A stretch of 62,000 nt of DNA from Zygnema cylindricum (GCA_037447655.1 JBBHKE010002950.1:1-62000); one strand, 5' to 3'. Shown: positions 1 through 11,291, numbered from the stretch's first letter. A program made the numbers and translations. The notes: a model not told the origin generated them from the letters alone.

Positions 1-250
1 GGAGGAAGGGAGGGAAGAGAGAGGCATAGATGGGAGAGGGAGGCGAAGATGCGAGATTAAAGAGGGAGAGGGCAACGGGGAGAGGGAATGGTCGAGGGAG
101 AGGGAAAGCACGGAGGAAGAGAGAGGAAAGAGCGGGAGAGGGAGGGGGGAATGGGAGCGAGATAGTGAAGAGAGCGAGGTGGGGACGAGGGATAGGGAGA
201 AGGAAGAGTGGGACGGTGAACGGAAGAGAAAAAGGTAGAAGGCCGGGGTA
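1..250. repeat. Polypurine (GA-rich) low-complexity tract
   Basis: Almost only G and A on the plus strand (runs such as gggagagggag). Open frames across it are Arg/Gly-rich composition artefacts. The tracts further right (450–490, 650–705, 900–960) are C/T-rich on the same strand, so the strand bias flips near 260. Confidence 0.85.
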
Positions 251-282
251 GTTGATGTATTTTCCCTTTAACACAGCAATCA

Positions 283-960
283 CATTTCCATTTATATTTG
301 GTGAAATTAGGACTTACCACTAAGTTAAAACCCAATATTTAGTCCAACTTAACAGAGTTCCCGTTTGCCTTAGGTCATGCTCAAACATGCTCAGAAATTC
401 TCAAAAACAACATTCGAGTACTGAACGTAAATATATTTATTTCACTGTTTAATTCTCCCTCTCCCTCTTTCCCTCCCTCTCCCTCTCCCTATCGCATTTT
501 CATTTCTTTTTGGTGAAAATGGGTCGTTCCACTAAGTTATCACCCAATTTATAGTCAAACTTAGCACAATTCCCGTCTGCCTTAGGTCATGCTCAAATGG
601 AGTATTCGAGTTATGACCAGAAATTTTATTATTTAAATGTTTATTTTTCCCGCTCCCCCTTCCACGCACCTTCCCCCTCCCCGTCCCCCTCCCCCTCCCC
701 TTCTCGCATTTCCATTTATCTTGGGAGAAAATAGATTTTTTCACTAAGTCATCACCCAGTATTTTGTCTAACTTAACAGAGTTCTCGTTTGCCTTAGGAC
801 TTGCTCAGATATAACATTCGAGTACGGACCACAAATTTCCTTATGTGAATGTTTATTTCTCCATCTCCACTGATCACAAATTTCCTTTTTAAATTGTTTA
901 TTTCTCTTTCTCCTTCTCCCCCTCCCTTTCCCCCTCCCACTACCACTCCCACTCCCCCTT
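283..960. repeat. 212-bp tandem repeat, three diverged copies
   Basis: Copies start at 283, 495 and 707 with the same order of blocks: a cattttcattt-like start, then cactaagttatcaccca, then ttgccttaggtcatgctca, then attcgagt, ending in a C/T-rich tract. The spacing is exactly 212 bp twice. The third copy is longer because acaaatttcctt...gtttatttctc is duplicated inside it. No coding capacity is visible. Confidence 0.85.
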
Positions 961-1119
961 CCCGTTAATTTGTTTGTCACAACTTTCAGCACCAAAGGTG
1001 TTAATGTGAAGTGCATAAAATGCTTAAATGAGGAACTTAAAGCAAACTGGACCATTGACAGTGTGTTGGACCCAATATCCATTTAAGAAAGTCAAGCAAA
1101 TAATAAGCAAAGCACTTAC

Positions 1120-1350
1120 TTAGAGTTTTCATGTAGAAGTACCCAAAGCCCACGTCATTTTGCCCACCATCCGTTGACTTTAACCAACAATTATTTTCAT
1201 GAACCCTGTAACCAATACACCCGCAATCCTCCGTGCACTTTTTTTTGCATTCCGAAATGGTCCCAACATAGTATCCCATGTTTATTCCGTAATTATCAAT
1301 GTGGCGGTAAGCGGTGTAAAAATACTGAATGTCGTTGCACACTCGAGCAT
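1120..1350 (-). CDS. Exon 3 of secreted lectin-like gene: second PAN/Apple domain
   Basis: This 231-bp exon encodes about 77 residues of a PAN/Apple module, a disulfide-stabilised extracellular domain that binds protein or carbohydrate. Visible are a first Cys (RVCND) and the pattern Cx3Cx3CxC followed by CWLKS, ending at FYMKTL just as exon 1 ends at MYVKTL. On the minus strand the acceptor is a tag at 1351–1353 and the donor is gtaagt at 1114–1119. Both ends are phase 1, so the exon is symmetric. The gene presumably continues to lower coordinates, but I cannot identify the next exon or the stop; the 3' end is therefore missing. Function is inferred from the fold family only. Confidence 0.75.
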
Positions 1351-1848
1351 CTACATAGTGAAAAGGACTCCACACACAAACAGATTATTAAAATTTACAC
1401 TTTTGTCAAAAAATGAAAGGCAAAAAATGTGAGAAACTACAATGAATGCACAAAATCACATCGCGCCCACACTATATCTCTGACTCATTAACCCTCGAGC
1501 TCACCGAAAGCACGTTTTAGTGAAATTTCAGATATTTTTTTTTTTTCACTTCATGGTACAATTGACCCAAAGAAATGGTTGTACACAACAAGCCCAAAAA
1601 CACAAACAATATTGTGACCATTCAAAAAAAAAAAGATAAGAGCTTAATGGTAAACAGAAACATGATAAGATTTGCCCGTTGCAACTACTTAGAAGCGTAA
1701 GAACTTTAATTTCTGCCATTCACTATCTTACCATGATTTGAAAAACAAAAAAATTGTAAATACTTGGCTGTATAATGAAATACTCAATTGATGAGTTGGC
1801 ATACAGCAAGATAATCTAGCTTGTTGGACATCGCATATTCCAGCTTAC
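1351..1848 (-). other. Intron 2 of the PAN/F-lectin gene
   Basis: A 498-bp AT-rich intron. The donor is gtaagc (plus-strand gcttac at 1843–1848) and the acceptor is tag at 1351–1353. It separates the lectin exon from the second PAN exon. I see no further exon inside it. Confidence 0.65.
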
Positions 1849-2292
1849 CATAGCCGTAGACACCAACTTCGCAAAGTGTTAAAATTTTATTTTTACCACT
1901 TAGGCGTACCCAAACATAACGGCCGGCGCTCAAGCATGTCTTTGTGAAAGGTCTTCCTTCCCATGATCCATTGTAATAATTGGAAGAATCGCACTCTTTA
2001 TTTCCTTCATTGTTCCAAATTTCGCTGTTTGCTCCCACCCATACTTCAACCCCACTCATTCTGTCTTTACAACAATCAAGACGATTATATAAATCCACCT
2101 TTACAATTTGCGAGGTTTTCCCGAGGTCCACCATCCACCATGCACCATTACCGCCGTTGGTGTGCGAACAACTATTCTTGTCGTAGAAGTTTCCACTTGA
2201 GTCACCGTCAACTGCAAGACTTGCTGAGTATTGGACTCCTTTCTCGATCATTGTGCTGCTCTGAAGTGCCGGGCGACCCTCGGCATAATTAA
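1849..2292 (-). CDS. Exon 2: F-type lectin (fucolectin) domain
   Basis: This 444-bp exon (148 residues) encodes a complete F-type lectin, a jelly-roll domain of the F5/8 type C superfamily that binds L-fucose. After NYAEGRPALQSS come DGDSSGNFYDKNSCSH, AWWMVDLGKTSQIVKVDLYN and then the signature RLDCCKDR. The His of CSHTNG lies 26 residues before that Arg, so the known sugar-binding triad (His, Arg, Arg) and the vicinal Cys-Cys are all present. The C-terminal strand runs VWVRLSG...CEVGVYGYG. The acceptor is ttccag (AG at 2293–2294) and the donor is gtaagc at 1843–1848. Both are phase 1, so the domain occupies exactly one symmetric exon. A plain discoidin domain is the alternative, but the RxDCCxxR motif favours the F-type lectin. 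Confidence 0.85.
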
Positions 2293-4686
2293 CTGGAAGT
2301 AAAAACCACAAAAGTTGTTAATGTGGATACTCGTAAAAACAGCATTCATTGATCTTATACAACTTCTACAACGTGAAAAGTTAAACAATAAAGTGGTTAA
2401 AGTAGCAGTTAAACAAATAGTAATATCAAATCCTCACCAATAGTAATTAACTAAGAGTAAAAGGTAATTGATTCTGATGGGAAGTTTTAAGAGAACAAGA
2501 GGTGAGGATTGGAATCGAAGTATAGTCCATCTTTATCAGGCCACAAACAAGATGATGTGTCAGATTTGGCATTATTCTTTCATTGGGCAAAGTCTGCGTG
2601 CTTCGGAATGCTATTATTTGCACTTTCAAACCGTTGAATTTCTTTGATTAAGGATCATATACAAAAAGAGCTTTATCGTGTTTATGTCCTTCAGTATTCG
2701 GTATTTATGATATGTTACTTCAGGCGATAGTCAACTGAGCGTTATAATCTGTCCAAGTGTCCTGGTAATTCAAGTGTAAAAATACACAATGAATCACAAT
2801 GAGTCATAAATACTTGAATTCAAATTCAGGTGAAAATTATCAAAAGCTATAACATCATCTTATCGTAACCACAAAGTAGACGACGACTCAATGTGGCTGA
2901 ATTTCTTTCCTACTGCAAAATCTGTGTATTAGAGGATGCTATAGCTACCATATCTCAATATTTGAGCTTCTCTGAAAATAATAACTAAATAATACATATT
3001 GTGTTCACAGTGGTGCGGTGTAAGTTATTTATGATGGTTTGTTGTTTGCTACAACAGAGAAAAAAAAGTCCAGATATCTTGGTACTTCAATTGTGAGCTG
3101 TAAAGTTGTTGATGTCCGCTGAAATATACGAATACAAAACGTCGTTAATTTTACTAGCGCAAAAACATTATTACCACGGGGTATATTTCAGTGTCATTAG
3201 TTCTATTCTAAGTCCGGACAATCCGTTTACTAAGCTATGGAAGTGAAAATGTTTAGGGTCGAGACAGAAAATTAGAAGTGAAATAGGGTTTATTTACCGT
3301 GATAACATTATCGATGCACTTCAACCCAACGAAATGATTGATGTGCTCCTATCTCAAAATTTTAACTGTACTTGAGAGTACATTTCAATAGTGACAGTTT
3401 ATTGGAAGAAGAACAAGTACCTTCGACTAAGACCATATGCATGACATTCTCCAAGAGATCACGTCAGATAAAGACAAAAAAACAAACAAAGGGTGACACA
3501 ACACAAACAGTGTGTGTAGCGATACAAAGAATAACAAGCGAAAAATCAAAGGCATTAACTCACTAACATTACATTCACTTCAAAAAAGGCACATTTTTCG
3601 ACAAATATCAATATAATGAACAAAGCTTCTTTCTCTCTAGCATTTAAAAAAGGAAACACTCACCTAAACCTAAAATTTCACCTTACTCAAAGACGGCAAT
3701 ACCCACCTCTTGACCAATACCAACATAGTTGACCAAAAAGGAAGGAGAAGGCACACAAGAAACTCAGACTCTCTTTCACAACTTGAACAAAAACGAAAAC
3801 AAGACCAAACGTCCAAAATACTACAACACACGAAAAAACATTAAACTGAAGGAAACACTTACATCACAGAATTTTTGTTAACGACATGACAAAGGGAGAG
3901 ACTTAATGGGAAAGCAAAGACCAACTTTTCTCTTCCTTTAATCTATCGGTGACGATTGTTTAGGTATACACATATTCATGCATGTAAGCGTAAACATGTA
4001 GCGTAGTCCATTTCTATGAGATTGTTGATTCACAACAACTCATAAGAATGACACTTGCCTTTTTTTATCCTTAATCGAGTTCTTTTTAGGTGTACCCGCT
4101 GATGTTAAAAAAAATTAAATCAATTTAGTAATGATTGCCCTTTGTGTCACATATTAGACCATGTCCGAATATGAAAAATTTCTTGTTGAAATTGCGGAAT
4201 CAAATGTTCCCATGCTTGAATACTTAGGATTAACAAACATGATTTTTAAGACCTCCACACAAGCGGCAACAGTTCTAATAGGCACTTTTTGTGCTTTCGA
4301 CAGAGGAATGCTCTCTTACGACCGAAATCGATCCAAGAGCTTAGTTCGCCTTTCGTAAACAGTAAATAATTATGGCAGTGTCAATAGTCAATGTTGGCAT
4401 TGACAACATTGGAGTTAACGAGGCGTCTCATATCAATATGCATTGGAAATAAGGATATGAAATTTTACAAATCAAATGCCGTCGGTAAAAAAAAAAAAAT
4501 CACTGGAAAATGGCGACAATTGGGATAATGAAATAACATACTCTTGTTGCCCATCAATAGACAACAACCCAAAATCAAAGCAATGTGAGAAACAAGTAAT
4601 AATCATTTGACATAAAATGGGAATTCGGTCAAATGTCAAGAACATTTGATGTTGGGTGAATGGAAAATTTGGGTCTAAAGGCTTAC
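2293..4686 (-). other. Intron 1 of the PAN/F-lectin gene (2.4 kb)
   Basis: It lies between donor gtaagc (4681–4686 on the plus strand) and acceptor ttccag at 2293. It is AT-rich with no transposon ORF. I found no extra domain-encoding exon, though a short one cannot be excluded by eye. Confidence 0.55.
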
Positions 4687-5161
4687 CTAGGGTTTTGACA
4701 TACATATCCCAATTATTGCTCATGTCCAAATCAGAATCCACTTTGATGAAAGATTTAATCCAACACCATTCAGTATTGTTAACTTTGGGCGACAAAGCAA
4801 AGCCTTTGCAATTGCAATCACTTGCACATTTACGTGAGCAGAATCTCCATGCATCGCCTGGGGAAAAGTAAGATAAAATCCAACCGATAATATCATTTCC
4901 AGGTGAATTCACTTTCTCAATACGTCGCCAGGAAACAAATTCTGTGCAAGATGAATCATCTGTCGCTGCAGTGGTCATTTGTGGCAAACTTGATTCCTGA
5001 TTGGCCATAATGGCTTTTGGGACCTTTCCCTGCAAGGCTTGAGCATGTTCTTTTGGAGAAGGTGGCACGACGGCCCAGACTCCCCCAGTACACACTCCGA
5101 GCATAACGAAGACGGCAGCAACTCGCATGATTTGTTTACCGGAGCCGCCAACCATGCCCAT
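4687..5161 (-). CDS. Exon 1: signal peptide plus first PAN/Apple domain
   Basis: I choose the Met at 5161 (MGMVGGSGKQ) because it gives a typical signal peptide: a hydrophobic core MRVAAVFVMLGVCTGG and a cleavage site after VWA (residue 30). The frame extends upstream to 5266 with a charged stretch unlike a secreted N-terminus. A Ser/Thr/Pro-rich spacer (31–71) leads to a PAN domain (about 72–158) beginning SCTEFVSW, with Cys pattern Cx3Cx3CxC, then EWCWIKS, ending at YVKTLG. The donor at 4681–4686 is phase 1. The product is predicted to be secreted, with order PAN, F-lectin, PAN. No TATA box or transcription start was identified with confidence. Confidence 0.75.
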
Positions 5162-6190
5162 GTTTGTTGAACACCTCCTTCCCTCTACTTTCTCCTCCAC
5201 CCCTCTCAATTTGCTTCGTGTTTCATGGTCAGCTTTCACACTGCAAAGCACCAATGTTTTCGGCAAATCATTCCTTTGAGCAAAACATGAAACATGGGTT
5301 TATGAATGCGACAAAATAGACCAACTCATGTCAAAAAGTCGTAGACTTTGTTTATTCTTGTGCAACACCGTAACTGTAAAGGATGGACAAAAACATGATT
5401 ATGTGGTTCACATTGACTTGTCAATCTTTACCTGCTGAGAGGACTTTCTTTTCACGAAGAACAAAGTTGAAAGAAAGATCGTCACATTGAACGTCACATT
5501 TTCATAATTAGACTCTTTCCTAGGACATTTTTTTGAAGAAGTGGAGTGAATTTAGAATGACCAACTGCCAATCTTTATAACATTAACATTTAATTCATGT
5601 CAGATTCCAAACAAACTGCTGAAAAAAAATTGTAAATGATTGATTTGAACGACGATGGTCCAAACTACTTCAGATCACCAAACACAAAAGATTAAACATT
5701 GTACAGCGCACCTAATTGAGCCCGATGTATGTTGTCCCTTTAAGATTTGTGATACATGAACTTTAGACAATTCAAATTTGAATCAAATTTGAAAATAATC
5801 AGCACTAAAATTTTCATAAATCATCAGTTTTTTCCGGCTGGTTCAGATTCAACCTTCACATTTTAATAGCCTGTTTTCATAAATTAGTATGAGTACCTTT
5901 CTTCAATCATTTTTTACCATGCCTTGAAATGTTGGTGCTAATAATATAAGATTTACCTCGTCTTATTTAGATTTGAAATAAGGTTTGAGATTGAATCACT
6001 TCCTAGTCTAATTTGGCCAATTAGTCTATTAGTGGTTTTGTGAATCGTACGCAGAAAATCCATTTTCTAGCTTTAAGTTTGTGATAAACAATTTTTTCAT
6101 ACATATCTAGAGCACCACAATGATGTCAATTTGACAGAAATACATCTTTTTGGGTATAAATGCGTCTGCAAGTGAATATACGAAATACCA
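5162..6190. other. AT-rich spacer upstream of the lectin gene
   Basis: No ORF with recognisable protein, no LTR and no clear repeat. It would contain the promoter of the lectin gene if the start at 5161 is right, but I cannot point to a specific element. Confidence 0.5.
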
Positions 6191-6545
6191 AGATTACAAC
6201 AAGGTTTAGCAGTAAATAGCAAAAAATAAAAATATGAGCATGATTTTCGCTTTATAGAAGGAAGACGTTTTATTCAAAACCTGTAACTCAGTGCTTGTCA
6301 AAAAAAAAAAAAAAATTATAAAAAAATGAAAAAAGAGACAGAAAGTGTACAAAAATGTAATAAGAAAAAAATTCCGCTGGAAATTTTGAAAGATTACAAT
6401 AAGGATTAGCAGAAAATAGCAAAACAAAACATGAGCATGATTTTGTTTCATAGAAGGAAGAAATTTTATTCAAATTCTGTTTCTACTGTTTTAAAAAAAC
6501 AAAACTCAGAGGCAGAAAGTGCACCGAACCGTAGTAAGAAAAATA
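6191..6545. repeat. Tandem duplication, 200-bp period, two copies
   Basis: agattacaacaaggtttagc at 6191 recurs as agattacaataaggattagc at 6391. Each is followed by gagcatgatttt, atagaaggaaga and agaaagtg in the same order. Poly-A runs (6301–6315) break up the first copy. Non-coding. Confidence 0.75.
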
Positions 6546-6829
6546 TTATGTCAAAAAGCTAAACAGGTGAGATATATCTAAAATCCATTGTAAATTTCGC
6601 AAAAGGTACAGAAAAGAAATCCAACAGGTGACATTTTTTAAATAAAAAGGAATCGAATTAAAGTAACTTTGGCAAAAAACTTACAATCATCTTTAAAAAG
6701 AATGAGCTTTAGCAAAATGCCTTCCCAAAAGAAACCAAATTTGAGGGAAAAAAGGAATGGAAGGACGGATTACTGTGGAGTAGTTTAGTTTTAGTTGAAC
6801 AGAGACAGAGTAGGTGACGGCCTTTCAAC

Positions 6830-6995
6830 TATTTGCCACGTAAAGCGTTTTATCTCCGTACACGCATGTCGGATTGTGGATCTGACGGTTGCGATTGAAA
6901 GCCAAGATTCTCACCTTCCGATTGGCGGTCTCCATGTGAAAATCGGACAATTGTGTACGGAGAAAATATGTTTTAAGCGGCGAATAAAATATTAA
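6830..6995. mobile_element. Small inverted-repeat element, related to the CACCG group
   Basis: The left part (tttgccacgtaaagcgtttt...tctccgtacac...gtcgga) is mirrored on the right by tccga..gtgtacggagaa..ttttaagcggcgaa. The same Tctccgtacac/ttttaag wording occurs inside the elements at 7516–7706 and 7969–8179. The outer ends are too decayed to place the target duplication. Confidence 0.45.
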
Positions 6996-7515
6996 CAGTT
7001 ATTGTAAACCGTACCGTAGGGTTGTGCTCCTTCCACCACATGTGACAAATGTATACCGCATCGTCACGCTCCGTCGCTTCGTGTCGCATATGAATGCGAC
7101 GGAAACTTCGAGGTCATGTTTGTTACGAGTAGAAAATGATGACGTCATAATGGAATCGAGAGTGATGCAGCAACATGAATCGTACCAAAAATACAGTGGT
7201 GGCGCCCCTCTCTCACATGTCTAAAGTTAACCCTCGCAAAACATATTTACGACCATTGCGATGTATAAATAATCAAATATTATGTACGGAAATATTATTA
7301 CAATGGTTTTATTCATTGAAAGCGTACCTGTAAAGTTTTCGTACGAGTAATCTATCATACCACACGCGGCATGTCTTAAGCCACTGGCCTCTTCGACGTG
7401 GGATATTTCCATTGGCCGTCTTCCCTGGCACTTAAATTTGCTATTCAGGTGTCGCTTGATATCGCACGTGGCAAAAACGGTTGTCCTTGAGTCGGTGGAG
7501 GGCGGCGGTCATCCA

Positions 7516-7706
7516 CACCGTTAATCGCTCTTAGAGCTGATTTTTTTTCCGTCTCTAGGAACATCTTTTATGTCGGATTATGGATCGGACGGTTTCCCTT
7601 GAGAGGCTAAATTCTAAGAATCAAACAAATATGTACGAATAAAAGATGCTTTAAGTGCTTAACAAATTATTGTCAGTAATATCGACTCTGATAGCGATTC
7701 ACTTTG
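7516..7706. mobile_element. Degenerate CACCG-end MITE-like element
   Basis: It starts CACCGTTAATCGCTCTTAG and ends gatagcgattcactttg followed by TA. The interior shares gtcggattatggatcggacgg and tttaagtgcttaa wording with the neighbouring elements. The right terminal CGGTG is mutated. Non-coding. Confidence 0.5.
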
Positions 7707-7968
7707 TACTGTACCGTACTGGCTCGATGGAACGTTTGCTTCGCGGATGCCGACAAAAGGCTAATGATTACTCCTGGACACTTAAGAATACAGAGAGATT
7801 TTTCCGTCGGAACGTCCCCTCGTAACTCTATTTTTTGTCGCGTCGTTAGAACTGCGGCTGTCGCATCGGATGGTCGATGACTCAATGGCCATCGAGGGGC
7901 GAATGGGGAGGCCGACAGTCGCCACAAGCATAGATGTCCCGTGCGCATATTACGCACGGTATAAACCA

Positions 7969-8179
7969 CACCGTGAATCGCTATTAGTGTTAATTATTTT
8001 TACGCCACTTAAAACGTATTTTATCCGTACACATCCGTCCTCAATTTGAAACCGCTATTAAGAAGCTGAAAAATTTACCACTCAGTCGCAGCCGTCAGAT
8101 CCACAATCCGCCATGTGTGTACGAAGGAAAGATGTTTTTAAGACGAAAAAAACATTAACACTAACAGCGATTCATGGTG
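7969..8179. mobile_element. CACCG-end MITE-like element, 211 bp, long TIRs
   Basis: The left end CACCGTGAATCGCTATTAG mirrors the right end ctaacagcgattcatggtg, and the symmetry continues about 60 bp inward (gtgttaat, tttttacg/cgaaaaaa, cgtacaca). The right end is followed by TA; the left flank is CA. No transposase. Confidence 0.7.
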
Positions 8180-8413
8180 TAACGAATACTACGTACGGTA
8201 CGCATCAAACCACTTTGAAAAGTTAATAAAATGCGTACCCTATTCTGCAGCGACGTACACTTATGTACACTGTCCGTGTATGTCCGTACTTATTAGAGTT
8301 ATGTATGGGGGGTTTTATTTAGGGTTTTAAAGTACATTTCTGTACACTTCGTATTTTTCAGTATAACTACAGTACCTCACGCTTTTTGCACATGTACGTA
8401 CTGCGGTACAGTA

Positions 8414-9031
8414 CACCGCCTATCGTAATTAGAGTAATGAAAAAATTAGAGTAAAAAAGCCAAAAAAAACAATTAGAGTAATTGACGCTAATTTATGTGA
8501 TTGAGCTTTTTCAACTATGAAGTTTACTCTAATTTATTTAGTTATTTTATAATGGGTTATGTCGGCGATAATTATGTGCGCGATAATTATGAACACTAAA
8601 TTACGTAGACGTACAAAATGTGTCAGTCCGGTATAGTATTGACGTCACTATGACGCTAAAAATATTTGTCGCATTGAATGTCAGTTAATGTTCAAACTGA
8701 CGACGATGCTGTCGACGGACGAGAGTTATGCGAACGGCATTTTTTCGATGTGATTGATTTTTTTGTTTAGTGCGATTTAACGTGAGAGCGCGATTCTATT
8801 AAATCATTATTTGTACCTTTTTACTTATAAAAGTACAATTTTGCACGGTCAGACGTCGTCCGTAATCCACACTATTTAAAAATAACCTATATTAGAATTT
8901 TTTACGCTAATTAAACCTCACCTATATTAGAATAATGAAAACATTAGAATCGATTACTCTATTTGATGTGATAGAGTCGAAATTTTGAGCGACCGAATTA
9001 GAGTAATTTACTCTAATTACGATTGGCGGTG
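8414..9031. mobile_element. CACCG-end MITE-like element, 618 bp, TA-flanked
   Basis: It is bounded by TA on both sides, starting CACCGCCTATCGTAATTAG and ending ctaattacgattggcggtg. The interior carries the family block aaagtacaattttgcacggtcagacg...ccacactattta. It is an inverted copy of 12939–13552: the right end here, reverse-complemented, matches the left end there for over 80 bp. Confidence 0.75.
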
Positions 9032-9039
9032 TAGTATAT

Positions 9040-9340
9040 TCCGTACTTTATACGGCTTTAAATTTTAGGGTACACTATTGAACTTTACCGTACTTTTCAA
9101 TAAAGCTGCGCTACATTTTACGTACACTTACGTACACTCTTCGTATATTTCCGTCCTTTTAGGGTTAATATAACGAAAGGAATTTAGGTTTTCTGGGGTA
9201 CCGCGGCGTAATTCTTAAATATTTTAGTAAAGCTACCTTAGACGTGCCGTACTTTCAGGTTTTTTAGGGTACACTTTCCGCAGAAGTTCGTACGTTATCG
9301 TTTATTCTTCGTACGTTTAGAGAGTTTTTAAGGATTTTTT
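9040..9340. repeat. GTAC-rich degenerate low-complexity stretch
   Basis: Dense, imperfect repeats of cgtacact and cgtacttt words with no ORF. Similar wording occurs at 47160–47530. Confidence 0.5.
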
Positions 9341-9344
9341 GGGG

Positions 9345-9472
9345 ATCTCCAGTCTTCAGTGACTGCGACAAGTGTGGGGACTTGAGGAGGAGTTAGAGGC
9401 AGGCTGTCAATATCTACTATTTTGCTTTTTATTTTGCAATCTCTAGACCTAGAAAATACTTGAATTCCAACA
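9345..9472 (-). mobile_element. Fragment of family X LTR (start of LTR, minus orientation)
   Basis: Read on the minus strand it begins TGTTGGAATTC...TATTTTCTAGGTCT and continues with ctgcctctaactcc...cccacacttgt, as in the solo LTR ending at 53873. It is preceded by CAACT (9473–9477 on plus), the same 5 bp found at the opposite LTR end at 11287–11291. It is truncated at about 9345. Confidence 0.7.
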
Positions 9473-9690
9473 CAACTTAGGAGCAGAAAGGGCTTTTGTT
9501 AACAAGTCAGCCACCATTTTCTCATCCGGTAAATAACATAAATTAATGACTTTTGCGAGTATTTTTTCCCTGACAAAATAAAGTCTAACATCCATGTGTT
9601 TGCTTTTAAAATGATGGCTGAGGTTAGAGGCAATAGCAATGGCTGCCTGGTTGTCACACCAGATAGACCGAGGACCAGAGGTCGCAAACG
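9473..9690 (-). pseudogene. Copia (family Y) RNase H fragment
   Basis: The minus-strand translation gives CDNQAAIAIASNLSHHFKSK, then MDVRLYFVREK, CYLPDEKMVADLLTKALSAPKL: the C-terminal part of copia RNase H, including the third catalytic Asp (CDNQ). It ends where an X LTR begins (9472) and is cut upstream by repeat H1 at about 9685. Family assignment follows similarity to the Y interiors elsewhere in the window. Confidence 0.75.
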
Positions 9691-10229
9691 GTCAACCAAA
9701 ACCGTGACCGACCGTTAACCGACAGCCCGCGCCGGATCCCGAACGGATTCGGTTGCCAAATTTTGGGGGTGGGCGGTTACGGTCGGTTGATTCACCAGGA
9801 AAAAAAAAACGGTTGGTTACGGTCGGTCAAAAAAAAAACCAAAAAAAATGAAAATTTTGTATTTTTTTTCCAACAGTATTGTTCTTTGTACTTTTGGTAC
9901 CGTGGAAGTACGTGGCATCATGATTAGCGTCGCAAATCTGACACGGTACTAACACTATTCATTTCGGGAATCTTGCAAAAAGATAAGGGCTGCAAATCGT
10001 AATCTATTGTAAAATGTTAATTATGCACTTTATGGGTGTTTCCAAAAATATGTCAAATTATTATATCAATATAACGCAACAGATCGTAATTATTAGGTTA
10101 CTCATACATCGTACATTATTGCAAAGTGCTAATTATGCGTTTTATACCGCGTTTCCACATATACATCATATTATTCTGTCAATGTCACGCGACATGTAGT
10201 CATTATTAGTTAATAAATTAGCGGACCAA
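9685..10229. mobile_element. Repeat H1 (inverted partner of H2), with 115-bp internal duplication
   Basis: From ggtcgcaaacggtcaacc to about 9965 the sequence is the reverse complement of 16045–16436. Both copies share ggttaacgg, gattcggttgccaaatttt, tcaccaggaaaaaaaaa, gtacgtggcatca and cgcaaatctgacac in order. At 9990–10200 a ~115-bp unit (cgtaat..tta..atta.gc.ttta) occurs twice. Not coding. Confidence 0.65.
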
Positions 10230-11225
10230 CAATTAGTTAATAATCAAAGTACCTACTCAACAGCCAGCTTTGAACTGACACAAAATATGACTCAAATCGC
10301 CAATTTGCCTCAAATTTGCCACAATGTTACACAATACAGTAAACTGACAATTCCCAAAATTGCAGCCCAAATGACATAGTTAACCATAAGATATGATGTT
10401 TGGAAGTTTCCCAAAAACTGCCCTTAGAAAATCATATTCCCAAAACTGGATGATTCAAAATTGGCTAACTCCTGAACTATATACTCACAGTTAGTATCTA
10501 CTGGTCACACTAATTCGGGTGACCGTACTACGGAACTATCTTGACTAACGACAAAGTATCCAACTTGTACTTTACTGTACCGTTAGTACCTCCAAAAACC
10601 TATTTATTATTTTCCAAAGACCTAATTAATGAAACACTATTTTTTGTTACACTAAACAACAAAACAATGTTTAGTCAAATATATTCAGATGGCAAACCGT
10701 ACAAAATGTTCCAGGTGCTTAGTCACGGTAGTCGCTAAAGTCTAGCCGACTGTCGTAGTGTATTACGAAGCACCTAAGTGCTTCGTCACTTGTGGTCCCA
10801 CGTGAATCGCGCCCCGTCACTTGTGGTCCCACGTAAATCACGCCTCGTCACTTGCAGTCCCACGTGAATCATGCTTGTGGTCCCAGGTGAATCGCGTTCG
10901 TCGACATCACGTGAAATCAATGATCATAAATCGTATCGTACAACACATTTCCGAAATATCCGGACGTTTCCATTTAATGATTATATAAATGTTTCGTACC
11001 ATATATTTCTATGGTATCCGGATCAGATTTCGTCCGTCAGATCCGGCGATTCCAATTGTCTGCTGCGTGACGCGTGTCGACGCTACTCCGTAAAACTTGC
11101 AGAGGTACAATACACTCTACTGTACTTTTGGTACTGTAACACTACTAAATGAAAGTATTACATACAACTACTTAGAAAAATATCCTAAGTCCTCTATTTG
11201 CTGAACTAAAGATTTCAAATCTTAA
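10230..11225 (-). mobile_element. Family Y 3' LTR (minus), left end unclear
   Basis: It follows, on the minus strand, the end of the Y RNase H and the polypurine tract aaagatttaggggag. It shares blocks with the LTR at 33181–35136 (gggaagtttcccaaaaa, cccaaaactgga, tagtgtttcattt). The first TG is mutated (GG). The left terminus cannot be placed because H1 abuts it. Confidence 0.6.
10784..10896. promoter_or_regulatory. 31-bp tandem array carrying CACGTG (G-box-like) motifs in a Y LTR
   Basis: cgtcacttgtggtcccacgt repeats at 10784, 10815 and 10846, with a fourth partial copy at 10873. Copies 1 and 3 contain the palindrome CACGTG; copies 2 and 4 have one-base variants. Its position inside the LTR suggests promoter or enhancer elements, but no binding is shown. 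Confidence 0.5.
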
Positions 11226-11291
11226 CCCTCCCCTAAATCTTTAGACTCGGTTACTCACTTAGTCCAACAGCCTCTTTGCAAAACTACAACT
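11226..11291 (-). pseudogene. Last codons of copia Y RNase H plus polypurine tract
   Basis: The minus strand reads gttttgcaaagaggctgttg (the usual QFC...AVGLSE end) and then the polypurine tract taggggag just before the LTR. It is cut by X LTR sequence at 11292. The last five bases before that LTR are CAACT. Confidence 0.65.

Noticed and set aside
30-335. Open frames rich in Gly/Arg/Lys (plus) and Pro/Ser (minus)
   Set aside because: Produced by the polypurine tract; composition only, no domain.
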